Assembly: GCA_003833135.1 (NCBI GenBank)
Contig: QZLH01000628.1
Coordinates: 44,075 to 62,662 of the forward strand
Direction of reading: 5' to 3'
Length of the DNA: 18,588 nucleotides
Source: Oehlia diaphana
Taxonomy: Eukaryota > Glomeromycota > Glomeromycetes > Glomerales > Glomeraceae
Part shown: one piece after another, positions 8,529-18,530 of the stretch
How positions within the stretch are numbered: position 1 is the first letter of the stretch
Layout: every line of letters starts with the position of its first letter
Position numbers and translations under genes: made by a program
The notes under the pieces: model-generated
The model's input: the letters and a program-made list of their open reading frames with translations, nothing else
Told to the model about the DNA's origin: nothing
Databases searched by the model: none

Positions 8529-9367
8529 TAAATACATTTGTCGTAATTCGCATATATTCTCTTAAATAGATTATATAAGCTTTTCATTGGTCAAATCATA
8601 ACTTTTGGCCACTCAAAATTTCAATTAGAAGAAATATGGCTCATCAAAATTTTATGCCTAAAATTTTTTCAATTATACAGTATACGCGTTGATTAATTAT
8701 CTTTCTCATAATCCCAATCAGTAAACACTTATAAATCACTAATTGTGATAATACAACTATGCGGATTCAAATATCGAGATGATGAGAGTTGAGAAATCTA
8801 CCAGATGCAATAATTAACCTACCAATGTTTAGTAGCAAATGTGCAAAGTAAATGTATGTCCTTTTAACTACAGGAATTAATAGGAAAAATATTTAGATAA
8901 AATTTATTTGTGATTACGTGGAAATAGAATAATGCGATCTTTTCCAGAATACGGTCAGACTTGATATATAGTAATGTATCTCATGAAAACATATGTATGC
9001 ATGGAAATCAATGTTAAAAAAATGTGGGATGTAAGGAACAGTCAAAGGTTAGTAAATTGGTAAAAATAATTGAATAATTAGTGAATATTAATTAATGTTT
9101 GTTTTATTTTTAGTGTAAGTATGGGTTAAATACCTCGTAACCCGATTTATTCGATATACAGTAGTCATCTAAAAGTAAAAAACATTTTGTCAACCAAGAC
9201 GCGTTATATTCACGTAAAAATAGAAACTAGAAAATATTTTAAATTTAAGGACGTAGCTTATTGATACATTTCAAAAATTTCTATTCTATCCCAAGGCCGG
9301 TATATCCTCAATGACTATACAATTAACATTTCTCTACTTCTGGAAGCATCATCTGGTTTTTTGTATC
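8529..9367. other. Non-coding spacer
   Basis: No gene, RNA or transposon ends that I can support. Short open frames near 9311-9493 on the plus strand have no distinguishing features. Confidence 0.4.
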
Positions 9368-9673
9368 TCATCCAATAACCATGCAACAATTTCGTTGATT
9401 ATTAATGAATCTTGGCCTTTCTGTGAACCACTTTTCCACAAACCACTTTTTCACATTTGTAAAAATTCCAAAAGTCTTCTTCATCTCACTTGATAGCTTT
9501 AATAAAGCTGATTCAAATTGTTGAACATTCTGAGTAAATCTAAGAAATCCTCTAATGTATTTTCTTGAACTACTAGCTTTCCTAAAAAAACATTTTAGAA
9601 AGTGTGATTCTAATAGAACAATCGGTCGGTATATATGTATTGAATATTTCGGTTTATATTTTGTTTCTTTAGT
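9368..9673 (-). pseudogene. Possible ORF fragment, helical, no start codon
   Basis: One minus-strand frame is open for about 100 codons, from roughly 9673 to a TGA at 9368-9370, with no early ATG. The conceptual product contains RKASSSRKYIRGFLRFTQNV and then FESALLKLSSEMKKTFGIF, a helical amphipathic pattern loosely like the N-terminal helical bundles found before kinases in some fungi. This could be an isolated exon, a gene fragment, or chance. I do not assign a family. Confidence 0.25.
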
Positions 9674-9937
9674 TGATTACTTACTTTAAATTATTTTTTG
9701 CTTTTTTAAAAATCGTTCATATATTATTACCCTTCTAAAAATCTGAATTATATTTCTTTTTTTATAATAGATTTGATTTTTTATATGTTAAAGTAATTTT
9801 TATTTTTTTCTTAAAAAAAAAAATAATAGTAATAAATGTTACAAATGTTACAAATAAAATATCACATTATTCACATACATACGCATATATATATATATAT
9901 ACATAAAAATAAATTTGATTTGAAATTTCACAAAAAT

Positions 9938-10966
9938 TTAAATTTTTTTAATACAAATTCCATAAGATCTAACATCACCACCATTACGAGAAATCCAATA
10001 TTCACCGGCACCACCAGTTTCTTGATTAGTAATTCTTTCTAAATTAACAGGATTTACACGATTTTGAAATATAACGGCATAATTATTACCTTCATGAACG
10101 AATATTGTTGCATATTTAAGAGCAACATTAACATCAGGGGTAGAATAAATTCCATGAGTAAAATTAAAATTTCTATTTCTTGCATAATTAAATCCTTCAT
10201 CAGCGATTGTATTATTATTATGACGAGAAGTACCATGATAAGATACAGGCCATTCATTTTGACAAGAAGCTGTACCACTATTTCTAATTCCACCAACTCC
10301 AAGCCAAACATTTTCACCATATTTATTAAGTACATTCAATGCGATACGATTCCATCCACAAGGTCGTTTATATTCGAATGGACCTCTCATAAAGGTTTTA
10401 CCTACATCACGTATAGTAGTAAAGTCACAATCATATTGAGGGTCAAGATGATCTGAATGAATAAAATAAATTTCATCTCCTCCTCTTTGTCTCAAAACCA
10501 AAAATATTTCCGTATTATCTTGAATTTCACAACTGGTTAAACTTCTACCATTTTCTAATTGGTTCCCTTGAAATAAAAGACGTTGAACTTCAGGAAGAAT
10601 TCCTTGTTCATCTTGAATTTTTTGTTTGACTTGATAAATTGTATCTGTAGGATTAACTCTTATTTTAAAAGCTTTCCCACTCAAAGGTTTAATTGATAAG
10701 GTAATTTCACCATTATTATTATTGTTGTTGTTATTGTTATTGTTGTTGTTGTTAATTGTGGGATTTGGTTGTTGAATATTTAAATTTTGAATATTATTTG
10801 GAACTGGACCACCGACTAAATGAGATTGATGAAGAGCGTTCGTATCCAATTCTTGATATCTGACATTTCCTAATTTGCGAGTTATATAATCTTGATGAGT
10901 AATAACTCTATTATTTGTTACCTCTGACATAGCAGCCGCAAGAATTGTCGCATTTTTTGAGGCCAT
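9938..10966 (-). CDS. Ubiquitin domain fused to PARP-like ADP-ribosyltransferase
   Basis: Single exon, 342 residues. Residues 1-71 are a disordered-looking N-terminus. Residues 72-85 are a run of 14 Asn. Residues 88-163 are a clear ubiquitin domain (LSGK, VKQKIQDEQGI, QRLLFQGNQLENGRSL) ending LVLRQRGG, like the LRLRGG tail of ubiquitin. The C-terminal part fits the H-Y-E class of ADP-ribosyltransferases: YHGT (H244) near the NAD pocket, GIYSTP (Y274), and GEYWI (E322) as candidate catalytic Glu. It closes with YGICIK. Between ubiquitin and the catalytic core, 164-240 is a Trp-containing region (GPFEYKRPCGW) that I cannot name. In ubiquitin numbering K6, K11, K27 and K29 are kept, but K33 is Glu, K48 is Asn and K63 is Asp. 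The likely role is ubiquitin-directed or ubiquitin-recruited ADP-ribosylation (inference). A deubiquitinase might also cut after RGG. No targeting signal is evident. The ATG at 10966 is the first in a frame preceded by A/T runs. Confidence 0.85.
   Translation of the reverse strand: MASKNATILAAAMSEVTNNRVITHQDYITRKLGNVRYQELDTNALHQSHLVGGPVPNNIQNLNIQQPNPTINNNNNNNNNNNNNNGEITLSIKPLSGKAFKIRVNPTDTIYQVKQKIQDEQGILPEVQRLLFQGNQLENGRSLTSCEIQDNTEIFLVLRQRGGDEIYFIHSDHLDPQYDCDFTTIRDVGKTFMRGPFEYKRPCGWNRIALNVLNKYGENVWLGVGGIRNSGTASCQNEWPVSYHGTSRHNNNTIADEGFNYARNRNFNFTHGIYSTPDVNVALKYATIFVHEGNNYAVIFQNRVNPVNLERITNQETGGAGEYWISRNGGDVRSYGICIKKI
10712..10753. repeat. AAY trinucleotide repeat encoding 14 Asn
   Basis: Fourteen consecutive AAT/AAC codons on the minus strand, just before the ubiquitin domain of the 9938-10966 gene. 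The mixed AAT and AAC codons make a pure recent slippage expansion less likely. Poly-Asn tracts act as flexible linkers and can promote aggregation (general knowledge). Confidence 0.8.
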
Positions 10967-12130
10967 GGTTACACAATTTTTTTTTTTATCTTTAAGTAAA
11001 AAAAATAGAAAAGTAAAAAATTTTCGTTTAATTAAAAAAAAAAAATAAATTTTCTTTTATAGAAAATTTTTCGGAGGAAATAAGACATTTCTCCGATCAG
11101 CTGTCTGTTTTAAACAATGGATTGACCAAAAAGTTTAGTTTACAGAGTACAATGCAGTAATAAAGTTTTTAGTCATGAGATTATCAAGTTTTTGTTCTTT
11201 CCCTATGTTTAATGAATTTAAATTAAATAATATGCCGTAAGAACTTGCTAATTGCCTAAGATTTGTATACTTCCAGCTAATTAAATTTTTTGCTCACTTT
11301 TCGAGCAAACTTGTGCATGCATATTCTAAATCACTAATTTTAGCAAATTTAATTAATTTAATTAATTTACTAATTTAACTTTGTATTGTGGTGAACTTAT
11401 TACTTACGTTGTCGTATTATGATATTTTTTTTATTTTTTTTTTGATATCAGGAATAATTTTTATCACACTATCATAGAATCGCTTGCCTTTATAGCAATA
11501 AAATCATTATATTAATAATTAATGAAATATGTATAAATTTAAAAAGTATTATATAGTATTTCTTTACAATTACATTTTGCGAAATATTACTTTTGAATGT
11601 CTATGAATATCATACTGTATCCCCTGATAAGGAGGCTTAAAGGATAGCTTCTTGACATTATATTATTAGTCAGGATGGGATAGTTCTTTATTAATTTGCG
11701 TGCAATAATTTTTTTTGCACGCAAAAATCATGATATTTAACAACGTTAAGGGATTTCATAACATAAAATCTGCAGTATTTAAATTTTAAATCATGAAATG
11801 AAATTATTAATCATACAAAGCATGGATAAACCGTTTTTTCCCTCGAACCATGTCCGTCCCATCTCAAATATGATAATACGTCATTAGCACTATTAGTTGG
11901 GGACATATATATACAGATTATAATACTTGTTAAAGCATATAATTTCTCAATATACAATATAATGCTACAGTATTTCTACCGCGTCTACAAATCATTACAC
12001 ATAATTATTGTCCGAAGCATGACATTCTACATACTTCATAATAATGTCGTTCTGTACTATAGCCTGATCGACGAATGAAATTTTGTGTTACTTATAAACA
12101 AATGTAGTCACGTGTTACATAACTCGTGTT
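10967..12130. other. Non-coding region with a GCGTGCAA hairpin
   Basis: This is the upstream region of the ubiquitin-ADP-ribosyltransferase gene, whose promoter should lie near 10970-11100, rich in A and T runs. At 11695-11725 there is a perfect 11-bp inverted repeat (TTTGCGTGCAA, 9-nt T-rich loop, complement). TATCCCCTGAT at 11618-11628 matches the right terminus of the 5563-5949 MITE and may be a solo remnant. No gene is visible. Confidence 0.45.
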
Positions 12131-12133
12131 ATT

Positions 12134-12176
12134 AGGCCTGTACATTTCCGGTCGGTTGGATTTTTTGGTTGGGTTT
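12134..12176 (+). repeat. Left TIR of the Harbinger element
   Basis: Pairs with 15170-15212. The first 16 bases are identical and the whole 43 bp differ at six sites, all of them transitions. This end probably binds the Myb-like protein and the transposase (family knowledge). Confidence 0.85.
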
Positions 12177-12378
12177 TGTTTGTTTTGATTGGGCTGATCT
12201 TTTTGTGTAACGCGTCAGAAGTCCGAACAAAAAAAACTAAAAAATTGGGGTTCGAAATCAAATAAAGGACCACGGCAGCCAATCAATCATTAACTGCTAA
12301 TCTATTACTAAAATCATATTATAGTATTATACACGTCACTTTACTTGTCATTCAATTTTCTTAACGTGTCAATCGAAA

Positions 12379-13622
12379 ATGTCTTCTCATCAATTAAATG
12401 CGAATAGTTCCCAAGGCCCTAAAAATATTAATCAAAACCTATACTCCAATAAATACAGATCTTTAGCTCCGAAGCCTTCAGTTCCAAAAGTTTTAGCTCC
12501 AAGGTTAACTGAAAATACTCAAGAAACTTCAGTTTCTCAGTTGATGTTTAAACCAAGTGCTCAAGCTCTACCAAGGTCAACGACGCCTGCATTAGCGAGA
12601 CCAAATAGTCCCGAATCATATTCTTTAATGACAAGACAAGCCACTCCAATGGGAAAACGTGTGAATAATGTGGAAAAAATCACGGTAGAAAAACCACTAA
12701 CTCTAACAAATGCTACTTTTTCAACAATGGAAATACCAAATAATTATTATCTGTCTCGCCATACTAATGATGATTTTTTGTTTCATCAAGAAAATGACGC
12801 TTCTTTTCAACATAACTTTGACAATAATGCATTTATCACTGATCTTAACAATTCTAGATACCAGGATTATATTGCTAAAGAAAATGTGTCAATGGGTATA
12901 AATTTCAAATTTTTGTTAAATCTGATTTTATTTAACATTAACACTTGTTTCTTTACTGAATTCAGAATTTAGAAGAAATGAATAATTCAAAGAAGCGAAA
13001 AACTTCTGATGATAAGTTTCAAGCATGGAGCGATGAAGAAACATCTAAACTATTGGATTTTTTGGAAGAGAATTTTGATAAATACCAAAAAGGCAAAAAA
13101 CCTGAATTTTATGCTATAGTTTCTAGGAGTATTATCAAAACAAAAAGTGCAGAAAGCATCAAAGGGCGGTTAAATAGATTGTTGGAGAAGTATAGTAAAG
13201 TAAAAAGACAAAATAACCAAAGTGGATCAGGAAGGGTAGACTGGAAATGGATGGAACAGATGGAACGAATTTTTGGATACTGTGAAAATATATCTCCCTC
13301 ATATATTTCAAATGAAACAACGGAATATATTGATGATGAAACTAATGAGGATCTAAAGGTTGAAAAAGATGATAAAAAGGTAGTAAAAAGAAAGAAGAAC
13401 AATGTTGAATCTTTAATTGATGTCATGAATAATATTAGCGAAACAAAAGCTAAAATTTCTGAACAAAGATTAGAATTAGAGATGAATAATGACTTTAGAC
13501 TTCAAATTGAAAAATTTGAGGTAGAGAAGAAAAAGTGGGAATTTGAACGAGAACAGTCAAAAATGCTACATGAATTAACGATGAAGAAATTGGAGTTCCA
13601 AATGAAGCAATGTAACAACTAA
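12379..13622 (+). CDS. Harbinger Myb/SANT-like accessory protein, two exons
   Basis: Two adjacent plus-strand frames join through a GT-AG intron at 12896-12972 (77 nt, phase 1), giving 388 residues from exons 12379-12895 and 12973-13622. Read unspliced, the first frame ends at 12972 in a hydrophobic tail that does not resemble the rest of the protein, and the second would begin at the ATG at 12978. Residues 1-172 are low-complexity, rich in Ser, Thr, Pro and Asn. Residues about 191-260 form a Myb/SANT or trihelix-like domain (AWSDEE..KLLDFLEENF ... ESIKGRLNRLLEKY). After an acidic patch, residues about 320-388 are a charged coiled coil (QIEKFEVEKKKWEFEREQ). In Harbingers this second protein helps the transposase enter the nucleus and bind the transposon ends (established for the superfamily). 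Two separate genes remain possible. Confidence 0.75.
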
Positions 13623-13663
13623 AGATTTACAGTATAATTGAATATTGTAACGGTAATAAGTAA

Positions 13664-13752
13664 TAATTGTAGTAAATAATAATAACAATAGTAATAATAA
13701 TAATAATAATAGTAATAATATTAGTAATAATAATAGTAATAAATAATAATAG
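13664..13752. repeat. TAA/TAG-rich microsatellite between convergent genes
   Basis: An imperfect AAT/AGT trinucleotide tract lies between the two stop codons of the Harbinger genes. It is dense in stops in all frames and may act as 3' UTR for both transcripts. Confidence 0.7.
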
Positions 13753-13862
13753 GAATTATAAACATAAAAATTTCTTTATTTTTCATTGTAATCAGTTATA
13801 ATTGTTATAACTGCAAATTACATTATCTGTTAACTATTTGATGCAAACAACTTTCTCATTAC

Positions 13863-15022
13863 CTATTCTCTTTTTGCTTCCCCGGCTCTTTTTAATTCTT
13901 CGTCGTTATCATTATTTGATTCATCATTATCGTCATCAATAAAATTATCATCATTAGTTTGTTCTTTCCACATATCATTAGCTAATTCTAAATAATTATG
14001 TAAAATAATAGTACAATTAATTAAATTGATTGCGGTTGAGATCTTTTTAACCAATATTTCTCTTATACTCACAAATCTATTTTTTAATCTACCAAATGAA
14101 TGTTCTACTACAATATGATGTGATGAAAAAATTTGATTGAATATTTTTTGTTCATTATTGGGTTTATTATAAGGTTTTATAAGAAATGGAGACAAAGGAT
14201 ATGCGTTATCACCGATTAAGAAATTATTTTCCCTAATTAAAGAAGATTTATTGGAATAAAAAGAAGAATAATGGTATACTTTTGCATCATGTATGCTGCT
14301 GGGCCAGCCAATGTCATAACTGGTAAAAATACCTTTAAAATCAACTATTCCTTGACAATGTAAAGCATACCTTTTTTTCCTTGTAAAGTAAAGTTCCTTA
14401 TCTTTTGTGGAGCATTCTGAAGAATAAAATGAGTTCCATCTACAGCTCCAATAACATCTTCAATACCACCTATTATTTTAAATCCTTCATGTATAAATTT
14501 TCTTGTTTGATCTGTTGTTGGCAATTTAATATATTTCTTCTTATTAGAAATAATTACCTTCATTATACGTTTACAATATAAATTTACGGTTCTTTCTGCT
14601 ATTCCATAATATAAACATATTGAAAATATATCTTCTTTAGATCCCAATCTTCTTAAAAATACTGCTAATTGAAATTCTACAGGAGCTTGTTTTTTATTAT
14701 TGTTAGTTTCAAAAATTGAATGATTGCTAAGTAAATTTACTAAAGTTATAAAACTTTCAGAAAGTATTTTCATTACTTTTTTAAATCTCTCATCATTATA
14801 AGCTGGTAAAATATTATAATACCAATCCCGTGATTTACTTACATTATATATACGTGGTTCAAAATAATGAATTTCATTTAAAGCTGATAAACAAAGAGTA
14901 AAAATTTCGTTAATGTCTTCTTGTTCGTCATCTGAATCTGTCTCTTCATTTAATTCCTGTATTATTTTTTCAATAATATGACTCTCTAATACTAGCTGTA
15001 TCTCTTTTTTATCAAAAGACAT
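13863..15022 (-). pseudogene. PIF/Harbinger DDE transposase with one frameshift
   Basis: The minus-strand frame from 15022 runs 225 codons and stops at 14345. A second frame continues the same protein to 13863. The shift lies in a T run at 14372-14378 (A run on the coding strand), where one extra base would keep the frame, so it is either a one-base contraction or a read error. Residues about 113-157 look like a helix-turn-helix. The first catalytic Asp is in GAVDGTHF (D195). After the shift come the second Asp in SIHDAK (codon 14288-14286) and the Glu in VVEHSFGRLK (codon 14105-14103), plus GDNAYPL and LHNYL, all typical of Harbinger/HARBI1 nucleases. The tail is acidic and then basic. The protein should cut and paste the element together with the Myb-like partner. 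Everything except the homopolymer looks functional. Confidence 0.85.
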
Positions 15023-15169
15023 AATAAAAAAATATGTAAAAGTTATAAAATGAGTAATATATTATAAGAGTATTATAAAATATAGATTTTTCATTCGTAG
15101 TTTGAACTTATTTTCAAACTTTACCAACTCAAATTACGAACTTGAACAATATAATTTTATTGGTAATAC

Positions 15170-15212
15170 AAACCCAACTGAAAAACCTAACTGACTGGAA
15201 ATGTACAGGCCT
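15170..15212 (-). repeat. Right TIR of the Harbinger element
   Basis: Inverted copy of 12134-12176, followed by the ATT duplication at 15213-15215. It lies about 150 bp upstream of the transposase start, so it may overlap the promoter. Confidence 0.85.
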
Positions 15213-15334
15213 ATTATCAAATTCAGCATAATAGAAGTTTATTTTTATTAGCTAATTTATTCGTATCATCAGGTTGAATTTGATTGGCTAATATATGAAA
15301 TATCATATGTAATTTATTAGCAACGTAATACAAT

Positions 15335-15627
15335 AGCCCTGTTCATTTCTAGATTATATCAGATTGACCGAAAAAATATATAACCAATCAGATCATAGTT
15401 ACAATTGAAAACAATTTTTGATTGATCAGATTGATTATATATCCATAATAGCTTATAGGGCAAAAAACATGTAGTTGTGTTGTTTATTATATTTATTATA
15501 AAATTGATCAGGGAAAAATACCAATTTTTGTAAATTAGCTTAACTGACTACTGACTGCATCAGTAACCAATTATTTTAAAATACAAATTTGCGATCAATT
15601 TAGTCTGATTTAGAAATGAACAAGGCT
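15335..15627. mobile_element. 293-bp Harbinger-type MITE
   Basis: The ends AGCCCTGTTCATTTCTA and AGCCTTGTTCATTTCTA (right end read on the other strand) differ at one of 17 sites. The 3-bp direct repeat AAT (15332-15334 and 15628-15630) flanks it. The ends resemble AGGCCTGTACATTTCC of the adjacent full-length Harbinger, so a related transposase may have moved it. No coding capacity. It is an independent insertion, not part of the larger element. Confidence 0.72.
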
Positions 15628-15861
15628 AATATAGTCAGTTTTTTCATGTAACAAAAAAAAAAAATTTTTTTTATAGAACGTCCTTTACGCTCTAATGAAC
15701 TGTTAAAACCTTCAGATCAAGTAAGATTAAGTGTTCAAAGACACTTTATTTATGTGTGAAATGTATGTAGCTAAAATATAAATGGTGTATTAACTATTTT
15801 AAATTTAGTTATTACATGAATTTGACAGGGCTAGGTTACATAATACTTTATTTTTATTTTA

Positions 15862-18089
15862 TTACCATTTATCTATATCTTCTAATGCTACTTGTAAATT
15901 TATATCTCTTTCTTGAATATCTTTATATTCTTCTATATCATTTTCCAAATCTTGTGATTCTTCTTTAAGTCCATCATTTTCAGAAAATGTATCCGCTTCT
16001 TTTTCAAGTTTTTGTAAAAATGAATTAACGTTCTTATTTATTCCATTTTTATAATACTGTTCACAGTATCTACATCTATATTCCATTTAATTGTAATAAT
16101 GCCAATGAAAACTATGACCACAGATTAATACTGTACCACCACCATTATCTTCCAATAAATTGAAACAATCATTACAAAGTTCTGGTAAAGGAGGAACTCC
16201 AGTACTATAACTTGTTGGTAAGCACATAGTGTCAACATCTTTATTTAGAATATTAAGTTTGTATTTTAAATTATTTTTTCTTTTCTTTCTTTGTCTTTTA
16301 CTATTAGATGGTGGTATTCTAGAAATTGTGCTAATGTATTAAAATAATTGACAAAAATAATCAAGCAAAAACAATGATATTTTATTTATCAATATTTTAG
16401 AGTTAATGGTGTATATGGATATCTTTTTTGTGTGTGAAATATTTTTTTAAATGATGATTGCTTATTTGCATCTATTTTTTGTATATCAGTTAATATTATT
16501 ATATTAATTTAAAATAAATATAATTACAGCTTATACATATTTATAATACAAGTCTGTTTAATAATAGCCTCAATACTATCATTAGATGATGTATTTCCTC
16601 TTATTTGACTATGTAAGTTTTCTACAAAATAATCATTAAAATCTACAAGAAACATTTTAATTACATCTAATATTGGAATAAAAAATATCTGATAAGAATG
16701 ATAAAGAAGCCTTATTATAGTTTTTTCAGTTTCATCTTAATGCAAAAGTTCATATTCGAAAAATAGGTTCAATATATTCATCAAAAGAACTTAAGCAAAA
16801 AAAAACAGCATATATATCTAGAGTGACAGGAATCACATTATCAAGAAAATTAATCAACATTCTATATTCCACTTCTTTGCATATAGATCTAAATTTCTCC
16901 AGTATTTTTGTCTTTATTTTAAGCCATCCTTATTAGTATGCAAGTTCAAGAAGAAGGTTTATTTTCCATGGTTTTGGTTTTTTTGCAAGAATTTTTCAGG
17001 TTCCAAAAATTGCATGAAAAAGCTTTTTAAAAAAGGAATAGTAAACTATTAGAACTTGTTCATGACTGTTTAAAAAAACATAAAGTGGACCTAATATTGG
17101 TATGAAGGCATTAATAGATACTGAAATTTCTAATGTTGTATTTGTTGATGTAAGTAAATTAATGCTTTTCTTATAAAAAGTTGTCCAGACCAGTCAGCAA
17201 CAACAGGTATGACATAATCATTTGTACGTCCAATATCTCTATTAATTGAAAGAATCATTTCCAATACATTCAAAATAATCATTTAATAAATGAAATTGAC
17301 TTTCTTTGATTTCAACTAATCTTACTTTTTCCATATTTCTTTTTTTTTCCATTAGTTTTTTCTTTGTGTATAGGAAAGATCAAAAATTCCATGATATCTT
17401 CTAATTAAATATTAGCAAATTAAGAATGCATCTATATTAATAGGATTATGGATTGAGTTTCTATTGTAATTTATTGGAATTGAAGTACAGTTTAAAATTT
17501 TCTTGCAAATACATGTTGCAAAATGAATTGCATTTGAAAGAAATACAGTATCAAGGCATCTTATTTCATGTATATTATGATAATCATCAAGATTATATAC
17601 AAAAAAACTATTACTCTAACTGTTAAAAGTAATTGTTAGTTAATTTTCATTAAAATTATATTAGAAAATACTTACATTTTTGGCAAAATACTTTTGAATA
17701 TTTTCTGGATATGCATTAGCTATCATTTTCTTATAATTTTCAACAGTTTTGTAATAAACTGAAATACCAGCATTATGCATTGTATTAATTGCATCACATG
17801 ATGCATTTGATGCTACAAGATAAAGTTCAATTTCCAATGGATAATTGATGCTATTGCATAGATAGCATATATTAACTACCTTTTTTTTATTCTCTTTTTT
17901 ATTATAAGCAGACCTTCTTTTTGGAATCATTGAATTATATAGTTCTTTAAAAAAACCTTTTAATGATGATTCAGTATTTTCAAGCATAGCTTGAAACTCT
18001 TTTGAATTCAATTCAAGTTCCTTATTTTCTTTTCTCTGCTTTTTATATAATATTTTGGTCATTAAAATAATCTTGTCACCAAATATCAT
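15862..18089 (-). pseudogene. Decayed copy of a multicopy RING-tailed Glomeromycotina gene family
   Basis: Only two short frames survive (18089-17661 and 16086-15862), but remnants of one long protein can be followed between them in shifting frames with many stops. In order: KKVVNICYLC and ELYLVASNASCDAINTM near 17770-17880; a likely intron 17672-17620 (GTAAGT, CTAAC, ACAG); VYNLDDYHNIHE near 17564-17600; DWSGQLFIRKAL near 17163-17195; ILAKKPKPWKINLLLELA near 16940-16985; FNDYFVENLHSQIRGNTSS near 16590-16650; KRYPYTPLTLKY near 16393-16430. The end is a RING-like module: CNDC, then CGHSFHW, an in-frame TAA at 16087-16089, then CRYC. It finishes with a Glu-rich tail. I recall proteins with this block order as highly multicopy in Rhizophagus and relatives. 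A transposase origin is plausible (conserved DDY and DW blocks), but this is inference. Confidence 0.7.
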
Positions 18090-18147
18090 TGGTTTTATAT
18101 AATTAACAATAGTAGGTCAAATCTGGGGGTTCTGGTGCAGCTGCTGA

Positions 18148-18530
18148 GGTTAGACCTTTGTAAGCCTCTATGATATTATGGCAGCTTTGTAGGACTAAAA
18201 ATTCGGGCAAAAAGTAGTTTATAAGGTTAGACCTTTTGTTAGCCTCTATAGCTTTTCTAATGCTTAGAAGGTATGGTTCTGAAGGTTAGACCTTTTGTTA
18301 ACCTCTATAGCCTTTTGGATGCTTAGAAGGTGCTGACTTTTGTAAGTTTCTATAACATTCTGGCTGGCATAAAGATATGAAAGGTTTTAAACCTTGTTGC
18401 ATCATTTTGTGGTTATATAGCATTCAATATCTGGGTCAGCAGAGGTTAGACCTGTTGTAAGCCTTTCTGGCCTTATGGCAGTCATAAAGGTATGAAAGGT
18501 TTTAAGCCTTATCAGCAAGTAGATTGCATT
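18148..18530. repeat. Degenerate direct repeats (GGTTAGACCTTTTGTTAGCC)
   Basis: Units headed by GGTTAGACCT.TTGT.A[GA]CC start at 18148, 18225, 18284 and 18444, with a weaker one near 18330. Two later units share TATGAAAGGTTTTAA.CCTT (near 18377 and 18492), and two share TGCTTAGAAGGT (near 18260 and 18318). The region is clearly richer in G and C than its surroundings and has no open frame. It lies directly upstream of the RING-family pseudogene. It could be the subterminal repeat array of a transposon or an upstream repeat of that family. It runs to near the window edge, so its far end is not seen. Confidence 0.65.

Larger units (their letters stand above)
12134..15212. mobile_element. PIF/Harbinger DNA transposon, 3.1 kb, both genes present
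   Basis: The element is bounded by inverted repeats starting AGGCCTGTACATTTCC. The 3-bp direct repeat ATT (12131-12133 and 15213-15215) is the size expected for Harbinger insertions. Because flanking bases repeat, a TTAT duplication with ends one base further out is also possible. Inside are the two genes typical of autonomous Harbingers: a Myb/SANT-like DNA-binding protein on the plus strand and a DDE transposase on the minus strand, convergent with a TAA-rich spacer between the stops. The transposase carries one frameshift, so this copy may need help from an intact one. Confidence 0.88.

Noticed and set aside
10054..10456. Frames on both strands inside the ubiquitin-transferase gene
   Set aside because: The true frame has recognisable ubiquitin and transferase motifs; the others are low-complexity shadows.
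12710..13426. Alternative frames inside the Harbinger Myb-like gene (12710-12901 plus, 13109-13426 minus)
   Set aside because: Overlap a motif-bearing coding sequence and have no features of their own.
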